Of a DNA stretch of 64,000 nucleotides, positions 13,801-28,800 are shown in pieces (within the stretch, counting starts at the first letter, position 1; every line of letters begins with the position of its first letter). The stretch is from the NCBI GenBank assembly GCA_033026295.1, contig CM065182.1:12214001-12278000 (forward strand), read 5' to 3'. Made by a program: the position numbers and the translations under genes. Source of the stretch: Channa striata (taxonomy: Eukaryota > Chordata > Actinopteri > Anabantiformes > Channidae). Below the pieces are notes generated by a model. It had not been told where the DNA came from. It worked only from the letters and a program-made list of their open reading frames with translations, and did no database searches.

Positions 13801-16800
13801 CAGCAGAATAAAAGCCAGGAAAGTGTATATATTTAATTGACTGACACCTGCTTCTACTTGGACGTTTAGTGTCCAGTAGAGAGACAGGGGAGAGAGCAAA
13901 GCGAGGGTGGAGCGAGTTCTCACTTTGAATACACATACTACACGCATTTTTTGCATCAAGGTTTAGTAACTTAGTGACTGTTATCTCCTACACCCTCCAT
14001 CTTTCCCTCAGGTTTTCCTGTTTTTACAGTCGTTTTTTTTTCTTCTTCTGTCTCCTCGTTTCTCTCTAAATCGAGTCGTTCAGTCCATGGCGTTGATTTT
14101 CTGCTTTAACACATTCCTCTGCCGCAAAACTGGACTAATGCCATTCACTGACTGCACGGTGCTAATTTTACCACATAGATTATTATCTTTTTCTTGTTGT
14201 TGTTGTTGTCGTTCCAGCAGGGAAATATTTTTTGTCCTATTTTAAGAGTGGTAGGTGTTTCTGTGCATGTGTGTGTGCCTGGCATGTCTTCATTTGTGAG
14301 CACCAAGCACATCCCGGCACCACAGAGAATATCTCCGGAATATGTTATTTTTTCTCTTCTGTGACAGTCACAAGCCTTTGATCCCAACCTCCTTCTCTCG
14401 GTCTTCTCACCTTCTTTCAAATTCTTCTCTGAAAGTTGCTGTTAAGAGCAAAAAGTGTGAGGCAAATGCACAGAAAGCAGAACACCACCCGTTTTTTTTT
14501 TTTTTTCATTAAATTGAAATTAAACATTGATGCTCATGATTTGGATACGCTGTACACATGTGTAGACATTTGTATATTGGCGATTGTAGTTTACCTACTG
14601 GTGAAAGAGTTCAGCTCATCAGGCAAGAATTATTTGCATCGATGGCGAAGTTTAGTGGAAAAATCTCCCAAAATACACTACACATCAGCCATTCGTAACA
14701 AACCACGTGTTTGTGCAGTGAAACATAGGGTGTGTGTTGTTGTCAAGCGGCTTGTTGACATTTCATGTTGACATGAAAAATGACTTTTCTAGCTGAAGTG
14801 GAAGCTTAAAGTTAGCAAACTAAACCCGTTTTAAAATCAATTTCTACGCACATTTGTCATTTTTGAAGAAAACTTTTGACCCCCAGTTACTGTGCCATGA
14901 GCAATGAAAATACACAAACCGTTACTGAAGTAGGAAGGCAAGGAACTGCTGCCTTTGACCATCAGGACGTCAGGACTGCACGGATCACATGGTAGTTATC
15001 CTTCAGAAAGAAAACAGGAGCGTGAGTTTGATAGCTCCTTTTTTATAGAATATAAAGTGTCCCACGCTGGGACCTAACTCAGGAGGAGTAGTGTTTTTAC
15101 TGAAATGTTGAGGGGTCATACAAATCATTTTATATTTTGTTTTGTGGCAAAAGCTATTTAATGGACAAGTTATTGTCATACAGTAAGATAATCTAGTAAG
15201 AGAGGAGAAACAGTAAGAGAGGAAAAACACTATCTACCAAAGCAGACTAGTCTGACATATATGTAAAATAGAGCCTTTAAAGTTTGTAGATCAGCTTCAC
15301 TTATCTTTTTACATTTTATTCTTGAAAATTACGTTTGTTTTATTTTTAACATTTTGTGGTACAGAGTTGGGCTAAACCACTTCTGAAGCCACATAACTTC
15401 AGACTGACAAATGGAAACATTCTCCCAGAAAATGCGAAAACAAAACCATACTGTTATGTTGCATCTTTTTATAAAATAATTCAAAGTTGGATACAAATGT
15501 ACATCTGAGAACCTATATTTAGCTGCTTCACACTGTTGCTATTTTTATCTTCATTAATTTTATTCAACGTGGACCATCAGTTCTCCATTGTGAGGTTTTG
15601 CTGTCACAGAGGGTTTCACTATTTTGTCCTTGATGATTAAAAACACACTGTGCTTTAATAATTGCTAAAAAATACACCGAATCCATAACAGGGTGGCAGT
15701 AAGAAGACCCTAGCAACAGCGAGAGGATGAAGAAAGCATGAGAGTGGGAGGGATGGGGAAAGATGCAGAACATCAATAAATAATGGCCCCACTGAGGAGG
15801 TGGAAATATGGGCCTCGTTATCTTTGCTCCGACGCCTTCATTTGCATTTGAGAAAATAAGGCTGCTACTAACTCACACACATGGCACACTCACAAAGACT
15901 CTCTTGGACCCACACAGGCAACAGTATATATCCTATTTATAGACTCTGTCTTGTTTCTATTTTTTCAACCGACTCTTGTAAATTTAAACTTCCTTTATTT
16001 CCCACTTTTATTCTTAGGAAAATAAAACTAAACCTTTATTCCACGTGAGGTTTGATAAGGACACAAAGTACGAAAAATCTGAATGTTGTCACACAGGTGA
16101 TGTGTGCACACATTCACAGGGTAGCTGCGCAGTATAATATCATTTTATATAAAAAGTAGTAGCAACTATCACTTTCAATGAACCCCAGGTCATCTTCACT
16201 TTGAAATTCCAATAATTATATTTTTTTATTTATTAGCAATGCTAGCTTCCACTGGAGACCAGTGTTTCATTTACCTATAATCTTTTGCTTGTTGTGTCCT
16301 GGGTATCATATCATATATCATTGCTGTCACGTATTTTCAATCTGGCACGTTTAACCATTCTCCATTTATTGTACTTGGAATTTTTTAAAGTCGAATCTAA
16401 GCCAAAGTTTGGGACTGGTTCTCCGCAGCATCCGACAACACACCACCTTGCTGGAAACCTTCAAGATCAGCTGCAGTGGTCAGTGAGAGGGAGAAAGGGA
16501 AAAGGAGATGCTTATTGTGTTGTACATTCTTAGTATTAGAATTGTATATTTTTTTATGGGTTGACAAGAGCAAAAATTAACATTCAACATATTTGACCAC
16601 TTTCTGATGATCAATCCTCTACCTCTTTAACGGCTTCAGTTTTATATAAAAGTTCTGTATTTAACACTGACAAATAAAAATTTAAATAATTTCCTCTGGA
16701 CCCCATCTATGTACAATATCGTGCTTTATTTTCCATGGATGCTTCGCATTGAAATTTTGACTAAACTCTTTCAAGATCCAACAATGTCACCATCCTCTAG

Positions 16801-19800
16801 GCAATGCAGCTTTTTTCAAAGGCCCTTTTTCTGAGTGAAAGGACTCTTTAGAGTAGATAAAAATACTTTAACCTCTAAATTTTTCCTTCACACTTTTTTT
16901 TCATTCGTTTTTTAAAGGATCAGGATTGCTTAAATTATTTAATTTTTAAAATTGTGCTTTTTGTTTAGTGTTGTGAGCACCTCTGCAATTGAATGCAATC
17001 TAATACAGTGGCTCTGCCATGAATTCTACTTTTACAAGTCTGCCTTATTTAAATGATTGAGGGGACCAAAACATTAGAACCACCTCTTCTTATAACGCGC
17101 TCCAGTATGACTACACTTTACACTTTGACCTCAGCAATAAACACACTGTAGAAAAAACATCTTCAAAACAGTTTCAATCTAAAAAACTGAGAAATTATAA
17201 CCTTGTAAAAGTAGAATATTTTGTCCAGTCAGATTAAATAAAAATATGGTTTCTGTAAAAGTAGCATGTTTTTAGTTTCACATGAAGGTGGCACAACTCC
17301 AAAAGAATTATAAAATTATGCAACATCAACTGCTGCACCCTTTTTCTATGCCTGCATACATGCACATCTGCATGCTTTGCCGCAGATGGGTGCGTGTGTG
17401 TGTTTGTGTGATGCACATTGGCTCTGTTTCTCATTATCTAGTCAAGTCAGCATGAATAAAAGCTGAGGGAGCACAGTGATTTAGTAATTAATATTTTAGT
17501 CTGTCTGCCACTCGGCTTAGAGACTGAGAGGAACGGGCTGAGAGAGAGAGAAAAGGCAAAGGGTGAGACACACAATGAGGGGATTCACACAAAGAAATGA
17601 AGAGAATCAACTCAAGACAGATTGAGGACTTATTCCATGAGCAAACCACTAAGTTAACCTGGACAAATTCTGTGGAAGCGAACGTGGCGTGTATTGTGTA
17701 ATCATGTTTGTTTCCGAGGTTCCATAAACTCAGTCCCCTGCTGAACACAGAAAGTGTGGCTTTGACAGATCCAGATGACTCTTTCTCTCTTTCTCGGTCT
17801 TCTTGTGTTTCCCTGCCCATGTCAGAGTGTTGTGACAGGCGCGTTGTCGTGTTGTGGGAGCAGCAGTCTTAAAGTGTTCATTATCCTCTAAGGCTTCATT
17901 CTGGGGGCCAAACAAAGACCGCTGTGAAATTACAGCCTGTGCCTCCTCCCGGGTCGTACAGTACATTCCACGAAACACATGCACAATCCATAACTGCTAC
18001 CATCAGTGTACCTGCTCGACCCCTCTACAAGATCCCAACAAACAGAGATTAAATATGAAATATTGATAGAGTTTGTTGATAGAGAAAGACACAGCTATTG
18101 GACTCTAGCTACATGTTAACCAGAGCTGGCAGACCTGAGGTAACCTTAGGCGGCGCAGTGTTTCTTAAAAAGGTAAAAAATGTGTCAGGCTCGATCTGAG
18201 AGACTATTGTGTGACTTCATCGGTGACGATACACTTTAGTTTTCAGCCCCCATTTTCTGTGTTAACAGATTATTTATCTAGTAAATAGTATAGTGTAAAT
18301 GCATTGTATTTTTAGATTCATTTTATACATTCTTTTATTAGAAGGTTTTATAGTGGAGGATCTGACGAACGTTTTTTGATCAGGTTTAGGAATGGGCATA
18401 ATAAGGATAATTCAACTACATATGTCAACGATAATACACAGAAAATAAATTTATTGTATATGTGTTTGTTTGTTTGTTCGGGGGAAAGTGTGTATACCTG
18501 AATGCATGACAAAATATGCCATGTTAGTAGAACTTGGCTGCACAGGTTAGTGCTCTCTCCTCCTCCAACATTGGGCACAGAATGAAAACTTTGTGCATGT
18601 GAGACACAAATCAAATGCTATGAAAGACAACAGGCAGCTCCCATCACACACTTGAACTTTGACCTTCCAGTACCATGAACACATTTTAAGAAGAGCATTT
18701 AGATGAGAATTTGTTGATAAGGGTTTTCAACCATATATAGAGGGACAGTAAATCTGTCTCCGCTTTGTTGGTGGCTCCGGCAAATGACCGCTGTGTGTCC
18801 TGTAGGCCTTGAAAGAGTGCCAGGTTTTGGAAAGCAACATTATCAGGCAGGTATTGCCAACTGTTCAGGCAGCTGTTTGTTCTTAGTGCAATGTGTTTTT
18901 ACAATGAGCACAATGGATTTGTAGCAGACTGCTCATCTTAGTTACTGGATGCTTCTGTTTGTCGGCAGCTTTCTTTTGGAAAAACTAATGTTTGGCTTTA
19001 CTATTCTTTCCTCAGGTAACAGGTTTTCGCTGACCTCCTTTGGGGCTCTTTACATCTCTGATGTTCAGAAGGAGGATGCCCTCTCCACATATCGCTGCAT
19101 CACCAAGCATAAGTACAGCGGTGAGACGCGACAAAGTAATGGAGCCAGGCTTTCCGTAATGGGTGAGCTGCTTTCTGTTGTCAGGTTATTCCTGCTGGTT
19201 GGATATTGCACTTTGTATTGACAAAACAAACAAAAAAAATTTCTATCTCTGCCCTCTAGACCCCAGTGAGTCCTCACCCACCATCCTGGACAGTTTCCAA
19301 GCAGGGGAGGTGTACGCAGGCCAGAGTATTGAGCTCCCTTGCATAGCGGGAGGTTACCCCAGCCCCACCGTTCGCTGGCTGAAAGATGGTCGCCCGCTGC
19401 CATCAGACGCCCACTGGACACGGCGTTTGACAGGGCTGACCATCAGTGACCTGAGGCAAGAGGACAGTGGCAGCTACGCCTGCGAGGTCACCAACAGTTT
19501 TGGCTCAAAGGAGGTGTCTGGACAGCTTCATGTTATAGGTGTGTGAACACAACTACACACTCACACATTCACAGCCTGACAGACTCCCACGCTGTCTTCT
19601 TAGTGAACCATCCTGGCAGACGGACACATTCACAAACTCCCTTTTTTGGGGGGAGTTTGAGACACACATACTGTATGGGCTTCACATGGAGTGTGTCTGT
19701 AACAAACATGTGTGTGAGCAGTCATATCAGCTCTCAGAAAGAGAGACAGGACAGTAATTCGCTGAGACTGAATCCATAACACAGCTGCCAGCACCATTCA

Positions 19801-22800
19801 CCATCAGAGGGATGGAGGCTGAGGAAGACAGAGACAAGGGGTCCATCCAGACGTGATCCAGACATTCAGACAGCGCTGTTATGACATTATCTTTAATGTA
19901 ATAAAGACTTATTAGGAGATAAATTTAGTGTAAAGTATACAAAGAAACAAAGAGCAGGAGGAGGCAAAACAGAGGGAGACCAGAGAGGCAGTAGGCTTTG
20001 CCAGTGGGCACATCATGGCAGCATACTCTGTGACTCTGACAGGGTGAGGGGGGTTGAGAGGCACAGTGATGCCCCCCAGCATACACCACCAGCTGCCTTA
20101 TTGCTCACTGACATATGCACACACACACACTCTTCCTCTCATGCACGCACACACGACCACACACACGCATGCAGACACACTTACACACCCAAGTGGACAG
20201 AGATGTGAAGAGATATCTCCAGCTGCTTTTTTAATGAGTGCGTCAAACTGATTGAGTCACCACCATGGTTGTACCCTATCTCCTTCTCTTGGTGTTGGTG
20301 AAAGTGTGAATTCACATGTCGCATCATGAATCTAGTATTTGTCTTTCCTGCGACATGAATACATATTTATAGAAGTCCATATGATGCAGGTTTTGTTCTG
20401 AAATGTGTTGAAATAAACACGCCGACTTGTTTTCTCTAAGATCCACTACGAGTGACCTTATCGCCTAAGAATCTGAAAACGGGCATCAGCAGCACACTGT
20501 TCTTCACCTGCACTGTGGAGGGTTCTCCAGAATACACCATCACCTGGTACAGGAACACAGAGCCCATCATCCCTGACCAGCACATCTCAATCCAGGGACA
20601 ACACAACGACACTCTGCAGATCACTGCAGCACAGAAGTTCCACTCTGGAGCCTACCAGTGCTTCGCCTCCCGAAAGGGCCACACTGCTCAGGACTTTTCA
20701 ATTATTCTTCTAGAGGGTATGTCATTAGAGAAGAACAAATATTGTAAAAGCAGGGATGGAGCCGGTGTTTTTTATTGTATCTGAAGAGAAAAATGACTCT
20801 CTCTCTTTCTCCACTTAGATGGTACTCCTCGTATCGTGTCTTCCTTCAGCGAGCGCGTGGTGAATCCCGGCGAGCCTTTCTCCCTCATGTGTGCAGCCAA
20901 AGGAGCACCTCCCCCCTCAATCACCTGGACACTGGATGACGAGCCCGTGGTGCGAGACTCCACCTACAAGACCAGCCAGTACACGCTGTCAGACGGCCTG
21001 ACTGTGTCACACGTCAACGTCAGCAGCCCACTTATTCGAGATGGGGGAGTGTACCGTTGCGTCGCACGCAACTCGGCCGGTAGCGCCGAGTACCAAGCGC
21101 GCATAAACGTAAGAGGTGCCTGTCTGCTTTTCAATATAAATGCACTCTACACCTGAATATGCAAATACACAGGGGCTAGTGAGTAGGACAGATCACTTTA
21201 CATTTCACACACATCTATTTATCAGTCTATTATTCATCTATCTATCTATATTTGAAGTTAATTTAGGGCACTAAATGCACTCACTTAGATACACAGAATA
21301 TCGGATTAGGCCACATGTATCCTCAATTATATTTTAGCAAAGGGAGCACAACTAACCTCCCTCTCCACCTGTCAACTTGCCCCAATCACCCTCAACCTTT
21401 ATCTCCTCACCTCCTGTCTCCGTGGCTGCTCCCTTACTCTGCCATGACCTCCTTCACCTCATCTGCCCCTCTCTCCGACTTCTGTGTCTCTCTCTGTCTC
21501 CTCCCTCCATCCCCTCCCTCTGTTCCCTGTGTCTCCAGGTCCACCTCGAATTAGACCCATGCGGGACATCACCGCAGTGGCGGGCAGGAATACATACATA
21601 ACGTGCCGTGTGATTGGGTACCCGTATTACTCCATTAAGTGGCTGAAGGACGGCATGCAGCTGCCTGATAATCACCGCCAAGTGGTGTTTGAGAACGGCA
21701 CACTGAGGCTGACGGATGTGCAGAAAGGTGCGGACGAGGGCACCTACTTGTGTAGCGTTCTGATCCAGCCCCAGGTGTCAATCAACCAGACCGTCCATGT
21801 CACTGTCAAAGGTGAGGAAAGACGGGATTCAAATGGGAAAAATACTACAGTTTTATGAGAAAATATATTCATCTAATCAACCCGGATCACGGAGAGTGGC
21901 TGCAGTAGAGACAGTAACCCCTCAACCTTTTTGGGTTTAAGCAACTATGACATTTACTCCATGATATTTCTAAATTAAAAGGCTTGTCTAGGCTTGTCAA
22001 AATACAACACATCTCTTAAAGATGTGTTGTATATTTGAAATAAACCTTTCAGATATGTTGGGCAATTTAAAAATGTCTGTAATAGTTTACAGATGCTAAA
22101 AATGTAAAACGAACGTGTTACAAGTAAAGTTTCAGGGTTCACGGTGCTTTAGGATAGATTTATGTTGCAGTTTGCCTCTGTTTTGTTTAGTCAGTGAGTG
22201 GGGAAATGATGGTAGCAGGGCAGCTGCAGAGGTGTTTAAGGGTGTGTGCATGTGCCTGCGTGTGTCTCTGATTTAATTAGATGAATAATAATGAAGCCTA
22301 GATTAAATCCCCCAGATGTCTCAGCTGTAGTACCCCCACCCCAACCTTCATTACTATGGCAATGGAACGACTTCCTCTTGCCAATTGGACTCTAACCAGA
22401 GTAGCTATTATGAGCTGCAAGACATAGAGGCTGAAGGAGAAGGGTGGGGGGGGGGGGGGGTGTAGGGTAGAGAACCCCACTGGCCAATGACCTTCTCCCT
22501 CTCAGAATTTCTCCAGATGGCCACAGTGCTTCTCTTCCACATTTATATCTGCCTGTATTCCACTGACTCCCTGGACTGTTCCTCTCTCCCTCAGTGCCAC
22601 CGCTCATCCAGCCCTTTGATATCCCCTCTACCTCAGTGGGGAAGCTCATGTACATCGCCTGTGTGGTGTCATCCGGGGACATGCCCATACGCATCACCTG
22701 GCACAAAGATGGCCAGCTCATCGTGCCAGGCTCTGCCTCTGGCGTCGCAATAGAGACCAAAGAGTTCATGAGCTCCCTGCAAATCTCCAAGGTGACACTG

Positions 22801-25800
22801 AAGCACAATGGAAACTACACCTGCATCGCCAGTAATGCTGCTGCCACCGTCAGCTGGGAAAGACAGTTGATTGTTACTGGTGAGTGACTGACTGAGCGAA
22901 GGGAGGATGGCATAGTAATGATGAAGTAGGTCAGTATGATGATGTCACATCTCATCTGACCCAAGCCTAAATGTCCCCTTTTCTGACTTTATTGAAACGC
23001 TTAATTTTAGTTCCTCCATTTAGGTTAAACACATGTCTTTCTTTCTTAGTACCACCACGTTTTGTGGTGCAGCCGAACAACCAGGATTGTATTTATGGCA
23101 AAGCTGGAGTTCTCAACTGCTCCGTGGAGGGTTACCCACCTCCAAAAGTCATGTGGAAACATGCCAAAGGTAAAATCCAGCCACCATCATTACCGTATTA
23201 CACTAACAGGACCACGGGAATAAGGAAAAAGTGTAGACAGTGATGTGACTTGTGCTCTGCGGTGCAGGTGTGGGAAACCCTCAGCAGTATCACCCAGTCC
23301 CTCTAACTGGCCGTATCCAGATTATGTCGAACGGCTCTCTGCTCATCCGACATGTGCTCGAGGATGACCGAGGGTACTACCTCTGTCAGGCCTCCAATGG
23401 AGTCGGCTCAGACATCAGTAAGAGCATGATCCTCACTGTCAAGAGTAAGTGTCAATCATTCTCTTTTTGGCTGGAACTCACTTTCTTTCACAACTACATC
23501 TCCTGGATTGTACACACTGTATACGCAGACATAGCCTTCACTTTTTGGTGGGGAAACTGCTCTTCTTAGAAGCACTTTTGCCCCAGGCTAGACTGAACCT
23601 AGCAAAACCTTGTCTTTGCTATTGATTGATGTGTTCCCGCTGCCTGTCCATGTGCCCCTGAATCTTTGTTGGGGAAAAGGGTTGATGAATTAGTGATGAA
23701 AACAAAACCACAGGAACCCCTTCAATCAATAATCTGAAGTCTGAGAAAACCAGGTGGACAAAAAGAAGGGGAGAAGAGAAGAAGCAGGAGGCAGACAGGG
23801 AGTATAGCGTAGGAGGATCAACGAGGCTTGAAGCGTGAAATGAAAATGGAGAACGAGAGGGCAGAAATAGAGATGTCTATACATCTGTAATATATCCTCG
23901 TTTCCCAATATCACATCCCCATTCCCCTCATCTCATTACTCCATATAATACTATTTGTCACACTGACATGTGTCTGCGATTCCGCTCAGTTCCTGCCATG
24001 ATCACCAGCCACCCCAACACCACCATGGCGAGGAAGGGTCAGACAAAGGAGCTGAACTGCACAGCCCGGGGAGAGCAGCCCATCATCATCCGCTGGGAGA
24101 GAGGGGACACTGTCATCGATGCCGAGAGAAACCCCCGTTACTCCATAACCATCAACAAGAAAGGGGATGAAGTCATCTCCACCCTAAAGGTCAGACACAG
24201 AGTACAACACTGAGCAGAGCCGGAATTCAAAAACTGAGGAGTGGTTAAAGTTATGATCAGAGAGGTTATTTGTTTCCCTATACGTTAACCTATTTCTTTA
24301 AGTGAGTGAATAACTACATAAATTAGTTTGTAGATATTTTTATTAAAAAGAGATGGAATTGCTTTTTTGACTCAGATTACTGCTGTAGTGCCTTTTCTAT
24401 AGATTTTGGGCACATTGTTACGTCTTTGTGTTGATGCTCACAGCTGAACCCAGCCGAGCGAGGGGACTCTGTATTTTTCTCCTGCCACGCCATCAACTCT
24501 TACGGAGAGGGTCGAGGACTCATCCAGCTCACTGTGCAAGGTTTCTATGCAATATACTATACAGTTAATTTAGTAAGGCTGTAGGACACCAACTCAGTGG
24601 GGAAACATGTGACAGCTCTCACCTCCTTTTTTTCCCACCTGCACAGAACCACCAGATCCACCAGAGCTGGAAGTTAGAGAGGTGAAGGACAGGAGTATGA
24701 ATCTGCGCTGGATCCAAAGATTTGATGGAAACAGCATCATCACAAGCTATGACATAGAATACAAGAACAAATCAGGTGTGTATATCAATTTATGGGACAC
24801 ACACTAACTTCAGGCCAGATTATTGAATAAACAGTGCATGTATTATTTTAATTTTGACAGACTCCTGGGATCACATGTACACAACTAGGAACATCTCGCC
24901 CACCAACAACCAGGCCAACATTGTAGAACTGCACCCTGCCTGTGTGTACAGCATCCGCATGTACTCCTACAATAAGATCGGCCGCAGTCTTCCCAGTAAA
25001 GAGCTCACAATCAGCACTGAAGAAGCACGTAAGTGATTGTTTACTCAGCGATAGATTTCTCCTGTCTGTTTTCTTCTCACTTTCTTCTAATATTTTTCTA
25101 TAAGTTGGGTTAAAAAAAAGTTAGGAGTCAGACATTATCGGGCATGTTTCGTCAACAGCACCTGACGGGCCACCAATGGATGTAATCCTTCAGCCAATGA
25201 CATCCCAGAGCATACGGGTCACGTGGAGGGTAATTACACTGTTGTTATTATTTTGCTACTTGTGTATAATTAAGTCTTATTTCTGATAAGCTCAGCCACA
25301 GTTTTGCTGCTGTTGCTCCCACGTTATTCTAAAATTTCCTGTGCACCTGCATATTATCTCCACTTTTTTTTTTCCAGTCTCCTAAAAAGGAGTTGCAGAA
25401 CGGGGTGATCCGAGGTTATCAGATTGGTTACAGAGAGAATGGTCCTGGCAGCAACGGCCAGTACAGCATAGTGGAGATGAAAGCTACAGGGGACAGTGAA
25501 GTGTACACCTTGGACAACCTAAAGAAGTTTGCCCAGTACGGGGTCGTAGTCCAGGCCTTTAACAGAGCCGGGACTGGCCCATCGAGTACTGAGATCAACG
25601 CTACCACGCTGGAAGACGGTAAGAAAAGTAGATGGTTGTTGTTGCGCAGATCATTAGCCCATGAAGACATATTTGGAATGAGGGAATAGCACCGTTACCT
25701 TTAAATATGGCCCAAATATGATGAAACTCCTGTTGCATACTCCCACTCACTACATTTTTAGACATTACATATGGATATTTCTTTGGATTGGAACCACTTT

Positions 25801-28800
25801 GATCTGCTTGGCCTGACTCATGTTTATTTTTATATATTGTTCATGTAATTTCTTTATTATTTTGTTTCACCTCATATCTGTTAATACCTAAGACACACTT
25901 AGACACAAGAAAGTATATTTCAGTAATAATCATTTCAGAGATTCTTCAAGATATATCTAAGATATAACTTTTTTAGATATTACTCATATCTGGACTATAC
26001 ATATCGAATCTCTAGATTTATAATAATGAAATCTGGAGTTAAGGTATTTGACATGAATCTGAATGAATCAACACATTTCTGTTGTCAAAGTATTTCATGA
26101 TTTTGGCCAAACTGTCTCACCTTGTATCTGTCAAAAGCTAGAAAGTACTGTACTTATACTTTTCAAATTACTTCTCATAATAGATATTAGAACATCTAAA
26201 TTTACATTTACATTTAGTCATTAGACATAAAATCCAGCATGACTGGCTACTGTATTGAAATTCATAAAAAAGGGGTTTGAAACACTAGGACTAGGAAAAA
26301 CTATATACACTGTGGGACATGGCTAAGATACTCTGTACGTTTACAGAATAAGTACTTAGATACTTCCTCTTCCACCTTATTATATGTTTGTTAAATGGCT
26401 TTAATATGCAACATATTTCATCATATCCTACCAAAAGTCCAGATATATAAATACAGGACATTATGGCAATTTAGATTTTTTTTCATGTGCAGCATTCGAC
26501 GGTATCTGGACACTGTATACTACATGTGATACTGACTCATATTTGACCTTGTACAATGTACAGACAAAAAGTCCTCTGAAATGGTTCAAACATTGTCCTG
26601 AATATTTTTGGAATAAAAAAGAGAGGTTTATATGAAAAAATAATTATATTTGCCAAGATTTGTGAAAACACAGTAGACTCAGTAGAGGAGAGAGTAAGAA
26701 ATCACAAGAGAGGGTGAAACAAAAGGGAAATTAAAAATCCATACAGCATGTATCTCTTTGATTTGTCAAAAAGAAATAGTCAGGTGCAATAGGGTGGAGG
26801 ATAAATAACTTAAAACAGCTTACATACATAAATAGACATCCATTCTCAAACAAAATGGTAGAAATGAATTTGCTGCACATCCCCCATTATTCTTACTACT
26901 TTAATTAGCACCCTCATTAGGCTGGTGGAGAGCAAGAGAGGAACAAGAAACCCAATTACTCTCTAAACGTCTACCCACAGATTTACCTCCTTCTTCGCCT
27001 CTTCTCTGTCTTAATTGTCCACCAATGGGCTGCCTCTTCATCTTTTCTCCATTTTGCATAATTTTGTTTTGTATATTTTCTATTGGACCTGCCTTTCTGC
27101 ATGAACAATGAACAAACTATATGTCTGGGACACAGAAGTAGTATGATGTCCATTCTGATGTTTCACCTAAAACTGCAATTATAATAAAGATAAACATTGT
27201 CTACTTTAAGATATGATCCACCTTTGCTCACCCCGTCTTCCTCATGTGCATTTTAACCCCTTATGTTGTGGACTATTCATGTTGCCCGCTATCAGTCTCC
27301 TTCTCTACTCCGTGCTCGAAAAGCTAGCAGTGAACAAGGAGCTATTGACATCTAATTTGAGCTTATTTGATTGTGTGTTGTGCTGTTGAGTAGTTATCAA
27401 TTTTCAGTGGTTCAGTTGCCATACGACTGTGCATCATTTAACTCTTCTTAGTGACAGGAAAGGATTTCTTTCTCAATTGTGAAAACAAGCTTAAAATGTG
27501 TGTGTTTGAAGTGTGCAGCACTAAGATTTGCCCTCCTGCTCTCCCCAGTGCCCAGTGAACCTCCGCAGAACGTGCGAGCCATATCTGTGACTTCGGACGA
27601 GGCGGTGATTACCTGGGCAGAGCCTCCACGGCTGACACTGCACGGTGTGCTGAAAGGCTACCGCGTTGTGTTTTGGTCCCTCTTCCCTGATGGAGGTGGG
27701 TGCTGTGGGGGCCAGGCCCAGTGGCCAATGCAGAGTAATTATCAGCTCTCTCATTCTAAACGTCACCAACCCCAACCTCCCACCCACCCATCTCTCTGTC
27801 AGTGTTGTGAGTCAGACTGTGTCACTGTGAACGTGTAGCTTTCTCATAAAAGCACTTCTATTTCCTCTTTGTCTCTTCTTTTTGTGCTTTGTGGAGCGAA
27901 ACAGTTTGCATTGATTTTTCAAAATGTTGTTTTTACCAAAACTCCAGTCTTTGTTAAACCTTAACTAAGTGCATGAGTAGCCTATAACCCATAAAAACAT
28001 AGAGCACAGCACACATATCCGAGTCTCTGCTTTAACGTCTTGTGCTTTACACACCCAACCATCCACCTTGGCATCCTCCCCACAACGTCTCCCCACAGCT
28101 GCCTCGTTGTCTGGACAGTGATCACATTTCCGCTAAAACATTTTTAGCAAAGCAAAAGATGTCTTTCCTCCAGATAAACACCAGTACTCTCTAAAAGAAG
28201 TTTTCTCATCCTGGGCTCCCTCAGAATGGGGAGAGATGCAGAATATCACCACCACCCGTGAACAGGTGGAGCTGCGAGGGCTGGAGAAGTTCACCAACTA
28301 CAGCGTTCAGGTGCTGGCTTACACACAAGCTGGAGATGGTGTCCGCAGCAACGTCTTGTACATACAAACCCGTGAGGACCGTGAGTATATACACAAGCAA
28401 AGGCTTAGAATTTTATTTTATATTTTTATAAAATTGTTTCTGTATTTAGGTTGGAAAAAAGTGTCCACATTGATTAAGGATAAGGAGACTTGAGTGGTGG
28501 AAGGCGAACACATAAAAAAGGGTGCTAGGCTGCATCTCAAACCCCTGACAAAAGCTAATTTATGCTGAGAAGCTCCATTAGCAGTGCTAATGAGAATTAA
28601 GAGGCTTTGGGTCCATAGCTCAGGGCTGAGGGAAGGCTGGTGGGAGACAGTGGGGGGAGAAGCAGGGTGCTCTCTCTGAGAATATATATCCAGGAGTCAG
28701 GCATCAGCCTCAGTCTTCATCCTTTCCACGGGGCCTCTTGCCATAGGAAAAGGGATTAACTCTTCTTGGATTAGAGAGAATTAATTTTGTGCTTACACCA

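Larger units (their letters stand above)
5123..19015 (+). other. dscaml1: dscaml1 intron 3 (13.9 kb)
   Basis: The largest intron in the window, splitting Ig2. It contains (TG)n and (CA)n tracts, a perfect 15-bp-arm hairpin at 5459, a degenerate tRNA-SINE-like scrap near 12114, and a truncated MITE copy near 16975. Open frames in it are short, lack recognisable domains and show no splice context. Confidence 0.75.
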
